Of a stretch of DNA of 64,000 bases, positions 16,711 to 26,725 are shown piece after piece; within the stretch, counting starts at the first letter, position 1, and each line of letters starts with the position of its first letter. The translations under genes and the position numbers were made by a program. The stretch comes from CAVXFL01 sp963761015. GTDB taxonomy: Bacteria > Pseudomonadota > Alphaproteobacteria > Acetobacterales > Acetobacteraceae. The stretch is from assembly GCA_963761015.1 (NCBI GenBank), contig CAVXFL010000020.1:62001-126000 (forward strand). The letters are read 5' to 3'. The notes under the pieces are model-generated. The model was not told the origin of the DNA and did no database searches. It saw nothing but the letters and a program-made list of their open reading frames with translations.

Positions 16711-17804
16711 TGCGCATCGCGTTCTACGGATCGAGTTTGTTGTCGTCGTACTGGAACGGCGCCGCAACCTATTACCGCGGATTGCTCGAAAACCTAGCGC
16801 AGCGTGGGCACCTCATCACGTTCTACGAGCCCGATGCGTTCGAGCGGCAGTCGCACCGCGATATCGAACCGCCCGGCTGGGCGCGCGTGCGCGTCTACGA
16901 GGCGAACACCGCCGGACTGCGCGATGTGATCGCCGAAGCCGTTGCGGCCGATGTCGTCGTGAAGGCGAGCGGTGTCGGCGTGTTCGATGACGAGTTGCTT
17001 GCCGGTACGATGGCGGCGGCGCGGCCGGAGGCGGTGCGCGTGTATTGGGACGTCGACGCTCCGGCCACGCTGACCGAGATGCGGCACTCGCCGGATCATC
17101 CGGTTCGCCGTGCCCTGCCGGACGTCGATCTGGTGCTGACCTATGGCGGCGGCCCGCTCGTGGTGGCGGGCTACACCGCGCTCGGTGCCCGGCGTTGCGT
17201 GCCGGTCTACAACGCGCTCGATCCGAAATCGCATCATCCCGCGCCGGCCGATCCGCGCTTTGCCGCCGAGCTGTCGCTGCTCGCGAACCGCCTGCCCGAT
17301 CGCGAGGTGCGGGTCGAGCAATTCTTCCTGCGCGCGGCAGCGCTCGTGCCGGAGCGGCGATTTCTGCTGGGCGGCGCCGGCTGGGCCGACAAGCCGCTTC
17401 CGGCGAACGTGCGCGCCGTCGGCCACGTGCCGACCAATCTGCACAACGCGTTCAACGCCTCGCCGCTCGCGGTGCTGAATGTGGCGCGCGATTCCATGGC
17501 GGCGATCGGCTACTCGCCGGCGACGCGCGTGTTCGAGGCCGCCGGCGCCGGCGCCTGCCTGATCACCGACGCTTGGGAGGGGATTGAGCTGTTTCTGGAA
17601 CCCGAGAGCGAAATCCTGCTGGCCCGCGATGGCGCCGACGTCGCCAGTCACTTGTCGGCGCTGACGCCGGCACGCGCGAAGCAGATCGGCGCGCGCGCGC
17701 TCGAACGCATTCGCGCCGAACATACGTACGACCGCCGCGCCGAACTGGTCGATCGATTGCTTAACGAGGCGCTGGCGCGCAAGCGGCAGGCAGTCGCGGC
17801 ATGA
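16710..17804 (+). CDS. CgeB-like glycosyltransferase (second of a pair)
   Basis: A 364-residue paralogue-like neighbour of the preceding gene. It begins MRIAFYGSSLLSSYWNGAAT and carries YSPATRVFEAAGAGACLITD and EGIELFLEPESEILLARDG, the CgeB-family donor-site motifs. The central part (RVYWDVDAPATL, YGGGPLVVAGYTALG) is typical of members that modify glycans. The ATG at 16710 overlaps the preceding stop; a GTG three bases earlier is an alternative. It lies 61 bases before the UDP-glucuronate decarboxylase gene, which could supply UDP-xylose as a donor (inference). Confidence 0.83.
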   Translation: MRIAFYGSSLLSSYWNGAATYYRGLLENLAQRGHLITFYEPDAFERQSHRDIEPPGWARVRVYEANTAGLRDVIAEAVAADVVVKASGVGVFDDELLAGTMAAARPEAVRVYWDVDAPATLTEMRHSPDHPVRRALPDVDLVLTYGGGPLVVAGYTALGARRCVPVYNALDPKSHHPAPADPRFAAELSLLANRLPDREVRVEQFFLRAAALVPERRFLLGGAGWADKPLPANVRAVGHVPTNLHNAFNASPLAVLNVARDSMAAIGYSPATRVFEAAGAGACLITDAWEGIELFLEPESEILLARDGADVASHLSALTPARAKQIGARALERIRAEHTYDRRAELVDRLLNEALARKRQAVAA

Positions 17805-17865
17805 GAGTTTGCAACAAACCTTTGGGGGATCATTGCGCTAAGGCTAGTGAAAGGGAGACATGCTG

Positions 17866-18927
17866 ATGTGGAGCTTGCCACGCCGGATGCTGGTTGCGGG
17901 CGGAGCCGGCTTCATCGGCTCGCATCTCTGTGAGGCGCTGCTGGCACGCGGCCATCACGTCACGTGTCTCGACAGCTTTCTGACCGGCAGCTACCAGAAT
18001 ATTCGTCACCTCGAATCGGACCGGTGCTTCGCAATCGTTCATGCCGACGTGGTCGATCCGATCGCCGCATCGATCCGTCCCCAGGCGATTTTCAACCTGG
18101 CCTGCGCGGCGTCCCCGGAACACTATCAGGCCGATCCGGTGCACACCTTGATGACCAGCGTCCTCGGCACGCGCAATCTGCTGGCGCTCGCCAGCAAGCA
18201 GCGGGCGCGGATGCTGCTGGCATCGACCAGCGAGGTCTACGGCGATCCGACCGAGCATCCGCAGCGGGAAAATTATTTCGGCAACGTGAATCCGACCGGG
18301 CCGCGCGCCTGCTACGACGAAGGCAAGCGCGCCGCCGAAACGTTGTGCTTCGATTATTTGCGTGCCGGATCGGCCGACGTGCGCGTCGCGCGGATTTTCA
18401 ACACCTATGGTCCGCGCATGCGGCCGGACGACGGGCGCGTCATCTCCAACGTGATCACGCAGGCGCTGTCCGGGTCTGACATCACCGTTTACGGCACCGG
18501 CCAGCAGACACGCTCGTTCTGCTATGTCGATGATATGGTGGAAGGCTTGTTGCGGCTGATGGGGTTCCCCCGTGAACTGCCCGGACCGGTCAATCTCGGC
18601 AACCCGCGCGAAATCACGATTGTCGAACTGGCGGAGCGGGTGCGCGCGATGACCGCGTCGCGATCCCGCATCGTGAACAAGCCACTACCCGCCGACGATC
18701 CGCGCCGGCGCTGCCCGGACATCAGCCTTGGCATGCGGCTGCTCGACTGGTCGCCGAAAGTCCCGCTCGAGATCGGCCTTGCCCGCACCATCGCCTGGCT
18801 GAAGGTCAGTGAGCACGGGGAACTTCGGCGGTTGCCGAGCAGGGCGGAACCGCGCGTGCGGCCCAGCCCATCGCTGCGGCCGGACGCGTTGCGCCCGCGC
18901 GTGCGCGCCACCGCGAGCACGGTCTGA
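17866..18927 (+). CDS. UDP-glucuronate decarboxylase (UDP-xylose synthase)
   Basis: Converts UDP-glucuronate to UDP-xylose with bound NAD. Diagnostic motifs are AGGAGFIGSH (11-20), FNLACAASPEHYQADPV (76-92), TSEVYGDPTEHPQ (121-133, with Glu123) and NPTGPRACYDEGKRAAE (142-158, with Tyr150-x3-Lys154). These identify the UXS group rather than a generic epimerase. The tail after about residue 320 is a basic, low-complexity extension. Starts at 17860 and 17866 are both possible; 17866 gives better spacing from GGGAG. As last gene of the cassette it suggests that xylose, or a sugar derived from it, is part of the product. Confidence 0.92.
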   Translation: MWSLPRRMLVAGGAGFIGSHLCEALLARGHHVTCLDSFLTGSYQNIRHLESDRCFAIVHADVVDPIAASIRPQAIFNLACAASPEHYQADPVHTLMTSVLGTRNLLALASKQRARMLLASTSEVYGDPTEHPQRENYFGNVNPTGPRACYDEGKRAAETLCFDYLRAGSADVRVARIFNTYGPRMRPDDGRVISNVITQALSGSDITVYGTGQQTRSFCYVDDMVEGLLRLMGFPRELPGPVNLGNPREITIVELAERVRAMTASRSRIVNKPLPADDPRRRCPDISLGMRLLDWSPKVPLEIGLARTIAWLKVSEHGELRRLPSRAEPRVRPSPSLRPDALRPRVRATASTV

Positions 18928-19051
18928 ACCGGCCCCGAGCCTATTATTCGGCCATGCCGCCGATCGGCAACCCGCTGAAACACGCCGCGTTGCCTCGGAG
19001 CAACTGACCGTCGCGCATCGTCACGATGCGGGACAGCGAGGGGACTACACC

Positions 19052-19547
19052 ATGAAGACCATGAACGATCTCACCCTGCAGCTCATGCAGGACGTGTATT
19101 ACGCCGAGCGCCAGATCCTGAAGGCGCTGCCGAAGCTGGCCAAGGCGGCTGAGAGCCAGGATCTCAAGCAGGCGTTCACGCATCACCGTGAGGAGACCGA
19201 GTCTCAGGTCGAGCGACTGCAAAAGGCGTTCGACGCATTCGGTAAGCGGGCGCGCGGTACCACCTGCGAGGCGATCAACGGCATCATCGAGGAAGGCGAA
19301 GAAATCATCGAGAATTTTGAGGCCGGGGCGGTGCGGGACGCCGGTCTGATCGCCGCCGCGCAGGCAGTCGAGCATTACGAGATGGCGCGCTACGGCACTC
19401 TGATCGCCTGGGCCAAGATCGGCGGCCACCAGGAAATCGTGAAGCTGATGCAAGAGACGCTCGAGGAGGAGAAGAAAGCCGAACTCGCTGCTCAATCAGC
19501 TCGCCAACGAGCACGTGAACAAGCAGGCCAGCCGGAAGGCCGCGTAG
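19052..19547 (+). CDS. DUF892 (YciE/YciF) ferritin-like protein, frameshifted near the C-terminus
   Basis: A four-helix ferritin-like protein of about 164 residues in a family often induced by stress. The N-terminus LQLMQDVYYAERQILKALPK and the metal-ligand-like Glu/His pattern HHREETESQ and QAVEHYEMARYG are conserved. After EEEKKA the frame breaks: removing one base near 19482-19487 restores DSLLNQLANEHVNKQASRK and the stop at 19545. Without it, the frame runs on for about 70 unrelated residues through a REP-like repeat. The function of the family is not established. GAGGGGA lies upstream of the ATG at 19052. Confidence 0.85.
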
Positions 19548-19585
19548 CGGAGCCGGGCGGGCCAAGCGGAGCCGAACAAAGCATC

Positions 19586-19654
19586 GTCATTGCCAGGCTC
19601 GGCCCGGCAATCTCGGGACATGTCGAGATGCCCGGCTCAAGGCCGGGCATGACG
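19586..19654. repeat. REP-like palindromic intergenic repeat, copy 1
   Basis: A GTCATTGCC leader is followed by a 9-base perfect inverted repeat ATGCCCGGC-TCAAG-GCCGGGCAT at 19628-19650, then GACG. The same ATGCCCGG...CCGGGCATGACG core occurs between atpD and atpC, and a partial copy lies between atpG and atpD. Elements of this kind are common in alphaproteobacterial spacers. It lies between the DUF892 gene and the convergent unknown gene and may act as a terminator or mRNA end stabiliser. Confidence 0.75.
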
Positions 19655-19692
19655 ATTCCGCTCTGGCCCGATTTCGCTCCAGGCCGCCGAAA

Positions 19693-20695
19693 TCAGCTAT
19701 GCGCCAGCCGATACGCGCAGCCGAGCATATCGAACAAATCCATCAGACGCGCCACGTAATGATCGCGCGCGGCATAGCTCGGGGCGGCGGGATCGAGCAT
19801 CTGGCGCTCGAGCGCGTCCAGCATGCACAGAAGCCGCCGCTGGTGCAGGCCCAACCGGCGCTGCAGCGGGTCGGTGACAACCCCGGCGAGTGCCGCGAAC
19901 CCGGCGGCCGTCAGCATCAGGCCGCCGGTCAATCCGGCGGTCAGCGCCAAGGATGACGCCGCGGGAAAAAGCCGTACCAAATGCCGCCGAGCGCCGAGCC
20001 GAGCGGAAACGACGCGATCGCGGATTGCTGGGCGATGACGGCCGGGAGCGCCGGACCCAGAACTCACCGCGCCGGGGGTGAGCTTGTTGAGTGCCAGCGC
20101 TCCGCCGCCGAGCGTGGTCAGACCGGTAGCGATCTCCGCGGCGGCGGCGCGAGTTCCCGCATAGGTCCGCATCGCATCCCGCAACCTGGCGCGGAACTGC
20201 GGGTCCTCGGCGCGAGCCCCGATCGCTGCCAATTGCGGCTGCAACCGCTCGGTGACGCGCGGGCCGGCGAGAATCGCCCGGGAGAGCGCATTATCGGCGG
20301 CGGGCGGCTCGCCGTCGGCGCCCGGCTGCTCCAACAGTTCGGTGCGGATCAGCCGCCTGACTTCGTCCGCGACCCGAGTCCGCAGCAGCAGATTCCGCCG
20401 GTTCAGCATGGCCGCGGTGCGGGAGGCGCCAAGCCGCTCCGCGATCCCCGCTGTCAGCCGCATGAGCGCGTGTGGCAGGCCAAGCACGAGATTGACCGGC
20501 GCCTGGGGATGTCGAATCCGAGCGCCGCGCGATGCATCGCGAGCGTGCCGCGCAGCGAGAAATGCCGCTCGACAAACGGCCGAACCCGGTCACGCCGCTC
20601 GGCAAAATAGCGGCGTATCCCGTCCGCCACCACTTGCTCCGCGGGTTCTCGGCTAGGCGGATCATCGCGCGGCGCGGCCTCTCGGGCGCAAACAC
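19693..20695 (-). CDS. Unknown helical, partly membrane-associated protein, multiply frameshifted
   Basis: I do not recognise this protein. Its sense can be rebuilt only by switching frame. The start region (possibly GTG 20695) leads into REPAEQVVADGIRRYFAERR and RPFVERHFSLRGTLAMHRA in one frame. A missing base near 20502-20507 then leads to LGLPHALMRLTAGIAERLG. An extra base near 20060-20063 and a missing base near 19961-19966 bracket a stretch that in the correct frame reads GPALPAVIAQQSAIASFPLG and GSALGGIWYGFFP, replacing an Arg-rich nonsense run. The last part contains the hydrophobic segment LALTAGLTGGLMLTAAGFAA and ends LFDMLGCAYRLAHS. It is probably an inner-membrane-associated protein of about 330 residues. 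It is convergent with the DUF892 gene and follows ligA. Confidence 0.6.
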
Positions 20696-20830
20696 TCCCC
20701 TGCGGCCACGCTAATGCCCAATCGGTGGCAATGATGTTCGAAGCAGCGGACACGGCTCTCGGTGCCATCGATCGGTGAACGGCGCATAACAAGGCGCGGT
20801 TCCTTGTCACGCGCAACCCGCGCGGCGCGT

Positions 20831-22905
20831 TCAACCTCCCGCCAACTCCCGCCATTCGGCTTCGCTGACGGTGCGCACGCCGAGTTCCGCGGCGCGCCGC
20901 GCCTTCGAGCCGGCGTCGGCACCCGCCACGACCAGATCCGTTTTGCGCGACACCGTTTCCGTCACTTTCGCCCCCAGCGCCTCGGCGCGCGCCTTCGCCT
21001 CGGGGCGGGTCATCGAATTCCATCGTCCCGGTGAACACGACCGTTTTGCCCGCCAATTCCGAATTCGGCCGCCGTGACCGACGGCGCGGCTTCGATGCTG
21101 AGTTCCCTGGCGAGTTCGTCCAACGTCGCCAGATTGCGCGGCTCGATGAAGAAATCGGCCAACTCGGTGGCGATCGCCGGGCCGATGCCGGTGATGCCGT
21201 CGAGTTCATGCCGCGCCTCGGACTCCGGATCGGTTGCGGCGATCATTTGAGCCCGCCATTCGGCATAGCTGCCGTAATGCCGCGCGAGCAGCCGCGCGTT
21301 CGACTCGCCAATGCGGCGAATACCGAGCGCGTAAATGAATCGCGCGAGCGGGATGCGCCGCCGTGCCGCGATGGCGCGGCTGAGATTGCGGGCCGAGGTC
21401 GCGCCCCAACCCTCGCGTTTGGCGATTTCTTCCTCGCGCGCGGGCAGGCGGAAAATGTCGGCTGGGCCGTGGATCAGTCCGTCGGCGTGGAATTCCGCGA
21501 TGGTCTTTTCGCCGAGTCCATCGATGTCGAAAGCTGGGCGCGAGACGAAATGCACCAGTCGCTCGACGGCCTGCGCCGGGCAGGTCAGGCCGCCGGTGCA
21601 GCGCCGCACCGCCTCACCCTCGACCCGCAGCGCCAGGCTGCCGCATTCGCGGCAACGGTCGGGGAAGACGAACGGCTCCGCGCCTTTCGGCCGGCGCTCG
21701 GCGACGACCGACACGATCTGCGGGATCACGTCGCCGGCGCGCTGCACCACCACGATGTCGCCGATGCGAACGTCCTTGCGCGCGATCTCGTCCTCGTTGT
21801 GCAAGGTGGCCCGCGTGACCAGCACGCCGCCGACATTGACCGGCGCCAGATGCGCCACCGGCGTCAGCGCGCCGGTGCGGCCGACCTGGATGGCGATGTC
21901 CTGCAGCACGGTCGTCGCCTGTTCGGCCGGGAATTTCCATGCAATGGCCCAGCGCGGGGCGCGGCCCACGAACCCGAGCCGCCGTTGCAGCGCGAGGTCG
22001 TCGACCTTGTACACCACCCCGTCGATATCGTAGGGCAGGTCGGCGCGGCACCCGGCCAGATCCTGCTGGAACGTCTCAGCGTCCTGCTCACTGTCCAGAA
22101 GTTTCGAAAGCGGATTTACCTCGAACCCCCAGTCATGCAGGCGGCGCAGATAGTGCCAGTGGGTGTCCGAGACGGGTTCGCTCGCGTCGCCCACCGCATA
22201 GGCGAACAGTTTCAGCGGACGCTCGGCGGTGACGCGCGGGTCGAGTTGGCGCAGGCTGCCCGCCGCCGAATTGCGCGGATTGGCGAACACTTTTTCGCCC
22301 CTGGCCGCCTGCTGCTCGTTCAGCGCCAGGAAGTCGGCCTTCTCCATGAACACTTCGCCGCGAATCTCGATCAGCGCGGGCGCGTGTCCACGCAGCCTGT
22401 GCGGGACGGAGCGCAACGTGCGCAGGTTCGCGGTGACGTCCTCGCCCTCCGTGCCGTCGCCGCGCGTGGCCCCACGCGCGAATTTTCCCCCCTCGTAGGT
22501 GAGGGAAATAGACAATCCGTCGATCTTGGGCTCGGCGACGAAGCGCAACTCGGCCTCCTTCAGGCCTAGGAAGCGCCGCGCGCGGTTGCAAAACTCGGCG
22601 AAGTCCTCCCGATCGAAGGCGTTGTCGAGCGACAGCATCGGCACGCGATGGCGCACCTTGGCGAAGCCGCCGGCCGGCGCGACGCCGATCCGGTTGGACG
22701 GACTGTCGGGGCGGATCAACTCGGGGAAGCGCGCCTCGATGGCCGCGTTGCGCCGGCGTAGCGCGTCGTACTCGGCGTCGCTGATCACCGGCGCGTCGCG
22801 TTCGTAATAGGCACGGTCGTGCCGCGGGATTTCGGCGGCCAGCGACGCGAGTTCCTCCGTCGCCTCGGTTTCGCTCAGCAATTCGACCGGCTTCGGCGCA
22901 GTCAC
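20831..22905 (-). CDS. ligA: NAD-dependent DNA ligase LigA (two frameshifts before the BRCT domain)
   Basis: Seals nicks in DNA using NAD. The adenylation domain, including the KIDGLS active-site lysine (in FVAEPKIDGLSISLTY), and the OB-fold are intact. The zinc finger uses four cysteines (CRECGSLALRVEGEAVRRC and TCPAQ), and helix-hairpin-helix repeats follow (GIGPAIATELADFF). After about residue 615 the frame breaks at 21059-21060 and again at 21014, each repaired by removing one base. Repair gives AAEFELAGKTVVFTGTMEF, then MTRPEAKARAEALG and the BRCT end SEAEWRELAGG. Both extra bases directly follow GAATTC. LigA is normally essential, so assembly error is likely; loss of BRCT alone can be tolerated in some ligases. 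The GTG start overlaps the recN stop. Confidence 0.93.
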
Positions 22906-24596
22906 GCCGCGTTGCCGAGCAGGCTGTCGGCAGCGGCCCGGGCCGCCTCGGTGATGGTTTCGCCGGCCAGCATGCGCGCGATCTCTTCGCGGCGCGCGCC
23001 GCGATCGAGCGGGTCCACGCGGGTCGCCGCGCGCCCGCGCGCCGCCGCCTTCAGCACGCGCAGATGCGCCGCCGCGCGCGCCGCCACTTGCGGGCTGTGC
23101 GTCACCACCAGCACCTGCCGGTGCTCGGCCACGCGCGCCAGCCGCTCGCCCACCGCCGCCGCCGTGGCGCCGCCAATGCCGGAATCCACCTCATCGAAGA
23201 TCAAGGTAGGGGCGGGCGAACCGCGCACCAGGACCACCTTGAGCCCCAGCATCAGCCGCGACAGCTCGCCACCCGAGGCTACTTTGCCGAGTGGCCCCGC
23301 CTCCTGCCCCGGATTGGTGGCGATCAGGAAACGTGCGGCATCGGCGCCCTGGGGCCCCCAGGAGGTCTCGGCAAGGGAGGTCACCGCGACGACAAAGCGC
23401 GCCTTGTCCAACCTGAGCGGCGGCAGTTCCCGCGCCACCGCGCGCTCCAGCCGCGCCGCCGCTTGCCGGCGCGCCTCCGACAATTGTGCGGAAGCCCCGA
23501 CGTAAGCCGCCCGGGCCGCGCGCGCCGCTTGCTCCAGCCCGGTCAACTCGGCCGCGCCGGTCTCCAAGGCCGCCAGCCGGCCGCGCAGCGAGGCCGATAG
23601 TTCGGGCAACTCGGCGACGGCGACGTTGTGCTTGCGTGCGGCGGCCCGTAGCGCGAACAGCCGCTCCTCGACCGCCTCCAGCCGGCGCGGATCGGCTTCG
23701 GCGTCGCGCGCCAAACGCACCAGTTCGCGCTCGGCGTCCGCCAACGCGTCCTCGGCGCGTTCGAGCGCGGCCAGCACGGCGCCGGCGGGATTGGCCGCCT
23801 CGGAACTATCCGGCGCCGGGCCGACACGTTGCAGGGCGCGCGACGCCGCCCGGATGGCCGCCGCCGGCCCGCCCGCCCGCCGGTCGCGGGGAACGAGTTC
23901 CGCCAGGGCCGCGGCAACCGCCTCGGTCCGGCGTTCGCTTTGCTGGAGCCGCTGACGATCGGCGGCAAGGCTCTCCTCTTCCCCGATGATCGGCGCCAGC
24001 GCGGCGAGTTCGTCCACCGTGAATTGCAGCCAGTCCCGGTCGCGTTCGACCTCCGCCACCGCCTGGCGCGCCGCCTCGACCGCTCCGGCCGCCGCGCGCC
24101 ATTCGCCCCACGCTCTCGGCGACCGCCCCGAGCAGCGCCGTCGGAACGCCGACGGCATCGAGCAAACCGAGATGCGTGGCCGAATCCGCGAGCCCCATTT
24201 GTTCGTGCTGGCCCTGCACCTCGACGAGCAGCGCGCCCAAGCGCCGAAGCAAAGCAACTCCAACGGGCTGGTCGTTGACAAAGGCGCGGGATCGCCCGTC
24301 CTTCAGCAGCACCCGGCGCAGCATCAGTTCGTCCTCGACCGGAAACCCCTGCTCGTGCAAGGCGGCGATGGACGGATGGTCCGCGGGCGGAAGAAAACTG
24401 GCGCTGACGCTCGCCTGCTCGCAGCCCGCGCGTACCAACGCGGCCTCGGCGCGGGCGCCCAGCGCGAGCCCCAGACTGTCCAGCAGAATGGACTTTCCGG
24501 CCCCGGTCTCGCCAGTGAGCACGGTCAGTCCGGGGCCGAAGGCCAATCCAGCCGCTCGATCAGCACCACGTCGCGGATCGAGAGCGCGGTCAGCAT
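22902..24596 (-). CDS. recN: DNA repair protein RecN (two frameshifts)
   Basis: An SMC-like ATPase in double-strand break repair. The start MLTALSIRDVVLIERLD (ATG at 24596) is out of frame with the P-loop TGETGAGKS, because one base is missing near 24545-24547; adding it gives LDLAFGPGLTVLTGETGAGK. A second break near 24111 (one extra base) separates VGVPTALLGAVAES from WGEWRAAAGAVEAARQAV. The coiled-coil arms follow. The C-terminal ATPase half has the signature VASGGELSRLMLGLK, Walker B TLIFDEVDSGIGG and the switch THSPQVAARA. It is upstream of ligA with an overlapping stop/start, a usual pairing with bamD in alphaproteobacteria. Confidence 0.92.
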
Positions 24597-24636
24597 CCCG
24601 GATGGGCGCCGTTCCGTGCGGCGAGGTGGCGCCGGT

Positions 24637-25491
24637 TCAGAACATCCAGCCGAACGCGCGCCCGAACAGGCCGGGCGAGTTGTCGGCTCCCCCCGCTTCC
24701 TTGCCCTTGACCTGACGGTCCTCGACCAACTGGTTCCAGCTATCCTCGTACCACCGGCTCCCCGGGTAGTTGTGCCCGAGCACCGACGCGGTGCGCCGCG
24801 CCTCCTCGGGCATGCCGAGGATCAGGTAAATCTCGGTCAGCCGGTGCAGCGCCTCCGGGACGTGGTTGGTGGTCTGATAGAGTTCGACCACGCGCTGGAA
24901 GCGGTTGATCGCGGCGGCATAGAGGTGCTGGCCTTCGTACCAGCGGCCGATCGCGATTTCCTTGCCGGCCAGGTGATCGCGGCAAAGGTCGATCTTCAGC
25001 CGCGCGTCGCGCCCGTAGGCACTGTCCGGGAACCGGTTCACCACTTCCTGAAGCGCGTTCAGCGCCTGCTCGGCGGTTCTCTGGTCGCGCTGAATGTCCT
25101 CGATCTGCTCGTAGTAGCAGAGCGCGCGCAGATAATACGCGTAGGCGATGTCCTTGTTGGTCGGGTGCAACTGGATGAACCTGTCCAGCGTGCCGATCGC
25201 ATCGGTGTAATGTTGTTGCAGGTACTTCGAATAGCCTTCCATGAGCTGGGCATTCACCGCCCAGGCCGAATACGGATAATTCTCCTGCACGAGGTCGAAT
25301 TTCTTGGCGGCCTTGGCATATTGCTTGGCGTTCAGTTTGTCGACGGCCTCGTTGTACAGCTGTTCGACCGGCACCTTGCTCGGGTCGAATTTCGCCTGCG
25401 GTTTGTCGTCGCTGAACAGGCCGCAGCCCACCAGCGCAACGGGGATCGAGGTTGCAGCGAGGCGCGCGGCGCCGGCGAGACGAAGCTTCAT
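24637..25491 (-). CDS. bamD: Outer membrane assembly lipoprotein BamD
   Basis: Lipoprotein of the BAM complex that inserts beta-barrel proteins into the outer membrane. The signal peptide ends in the lipobox LVGC with Cys23. The mature part holds five TPR-like helical repeats, including VPVEQLYNEAVDKLNAKQY, AVNAQLMEGYSKYLQQHY and DIAYAYYLRALCYYEQIED. The 284-residue length is normal. The gene is intact and stands just upstream of recN and ligA, as in many alphaproteobacteria. Confidence 0.94.
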   Translation of the reverse strand: MKLRLAGAARLAATSIPVALVGCGLFSDDKPQAKFDPSKVPVEQLYNEAVDKLNAKQYAKAAKKFDLVQENYPYSAWAVNAQLMEGYSKYLQQHYTDAIGTLDRFIQLHPTNKDIAYAYYLRALCYYEQIEDIQRDQRTAEQALNALQEVVNRFPDSAYGRDARLKIDLCRDHLAGKEIAIGRWYEGQHLYAAAINRFQRVVELYQTTNHVPEALHRLTEIYLILGMPEEARRTASVLGHNYPGSRWYEDSWNQLVEDRQVKGKEAGGADNSPGLFGRAFGWMF

Positions 25492-25757
25492 GCGGTGACC
25501 ACCCCAGGAATCGGCGACATGGCCGTTTGGCCGACGCGCTTATAGCACGCGAAAAGCCGAGGCGAAGCGGGCATCGCTGGGGGCGGGCGGCGTTGCGGCA
25601 GGGGTTCGCAGGGGTGCGGCGACGCGGTTGACCGGATGATCGCCGATCCACTCGAATCCATGGTGGAGGTAGGCCATGGTCGGAGCTGGAGATAGAACCG
25701 GCACGGTGGCGGCTGCCCCCATCTGGCAAAGCCTCGGGACGACGGGGAGAAACGGGC

Positions 25758-26156
25758 ATGACGAAGACCGGGGCGCAGGAAGGCAAGTCTGCTTCTCAGC
25801 TGATCGATGCGAGAATCGCGGAGCTGGGCGACTGGCGGGGCAAGATGCTCGCCCGGCTCCGTAGCCTGATCAAGAAAGCCGATCCCGAAATCGTCGAGGA
25901 GTGGAAATGGCGAGGCGTTCCGGTGTGGTCGCACGACGGATTGATCTGCACCGGCGAAACTTACAAGAACGTCGTGAAGATGACCTTTGCCAAAGGGGCG
26001 GCGCTGAAGGATCCCGCGGGCCTCTTCAACGCCAGTCTTGACGGGAACACGAGGCGTGCCATCGACTTCCGCGAGGGCGACAAGGTAGACGAGGAGGCGT
26101 TGAAGATTCTCGTTCGCGCCGCCGTGGCCCTGAACAAGTCCAAAGCCAAAAGCTGA
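25758..26156 (+). CDS. DUF1801 domain protein
   Basis: A 132-residue soluble protein with the DUF1801 pattern: IADPEIVEEWKW-like helix (KKADPEIVEEWKWRGVPVW), then HDGLICTGETYKNVVKMTF and a C-terminal DFREGDKVDEEALKILVRAA. Related proteins resemble iron-chaperone/frataxin-like or YdhG folds, but their function is not established. The start ATG at 25758 is preceded by a weak GGGGAG. It stands alone between bamD, from which it diverges, and the ATP synthase operon, with which it is convergent. Confidence 0.82.
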   Translation: MTKTGAQEGKSASQLIDARIAELGDWRGKMLARLRSLIKKADPEIVEEWKWRGVPVWSHDGLICTGETYKNVVKMTFAKGAALKDPAGLFNASLDGNTRRAIDFREGDKVDEEALKILVRAAVALNKSKAKS

Positions 26157-26295
26157 TCCACGGAATTAAACATGTTCCGTGGGAAGCCTGCGCGGCACCG
26201 CGGCCGGGGCCGGCCTGCGGCCAAGCCAGTAACGCTTTTTGCAGCCTTGTCTCAGCGAAGCGGAGCGATTCGTGCCGGTGCCCGGCAGGTCAGGC

Positions 26296-26703
26296 TCACG
26301 CGGCCTGGGCCAGCTCAAGCATGGCGCGGGCGGACTGGAGGCGGTCCATGGCCGAATCCACCGCCTCCATGTCGGTCTTGTCGGCCGCGATATAGGCTTC
26401 TTCCGCCGCCGCCAGACGCCGCTCGGCTTCGGATTTCGACACCTCGGTGATCGGGACCACCTCGGAAGCGAGCACGGTGCAACGTTCCGGCGTGATTTCG
26501 GCGAAGCCGCCGCTGACATACATCCGATCGGTCACCTGCGCGCCCTGGTAGAGGCGGATTTCACCGCCGCGCAGCAGCACGATCATCAACGCATGGCCAG
26601 GCAGCACACCCAGTTCGCCCTCGTAGGCCGGAATGACCACCATATCCACGGGACGCGAGAGCAGCAGCTTTTCAGGGCTGACGATTTCGAGGGCTACGGG
26701 CAT
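26296..26703 (-). CDS. atpC: ATP synthase F1 subunit epsilon
   Basis: Central-stalk and regulatory subunit of F1 (135 residues). The N-terminal beta-sandwich has VSPEKLLLSRPVDMVVIPAY, then EGELGVLPGHALMIVLLRGG and YVSGGFAEITPERCTVLAS. The C-terminal helical hairpin follows (EAERRLAAAEEAYIAADK). The ATG at 26703 gives the normal N-terminus; a longer frame back to 26748 would translate the repeat upstream. The Shine-Dalgarno is weak. It is the last gene of the operon, separated from atpD by a REP-like palindrome. Confidence 0.93.
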   Translation of the reverse strand: MPVALEIVSPEKLLLSRPVDMVVIPAYEGELGVLPGHALMIVLLRGGEIRLYQGAQVTDRMYVSGGFAEITPERCTVLASEVVPITEVSKSEAERRLAAAEEAYIAADKTDMEAVDSAMDRLQSARAMLELAQAA

Positions 26704-26725
26704 CGGCCGCAGTTCCCCGGGATGG

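Noticed and set aside
19548..19759. Extended C-terminus of the DUF892 protein
   Set aside because: The conserved end LANEHVNKQ with a stop at 19545 appears in the neighbouring frame; the extension reads through a repeat element.
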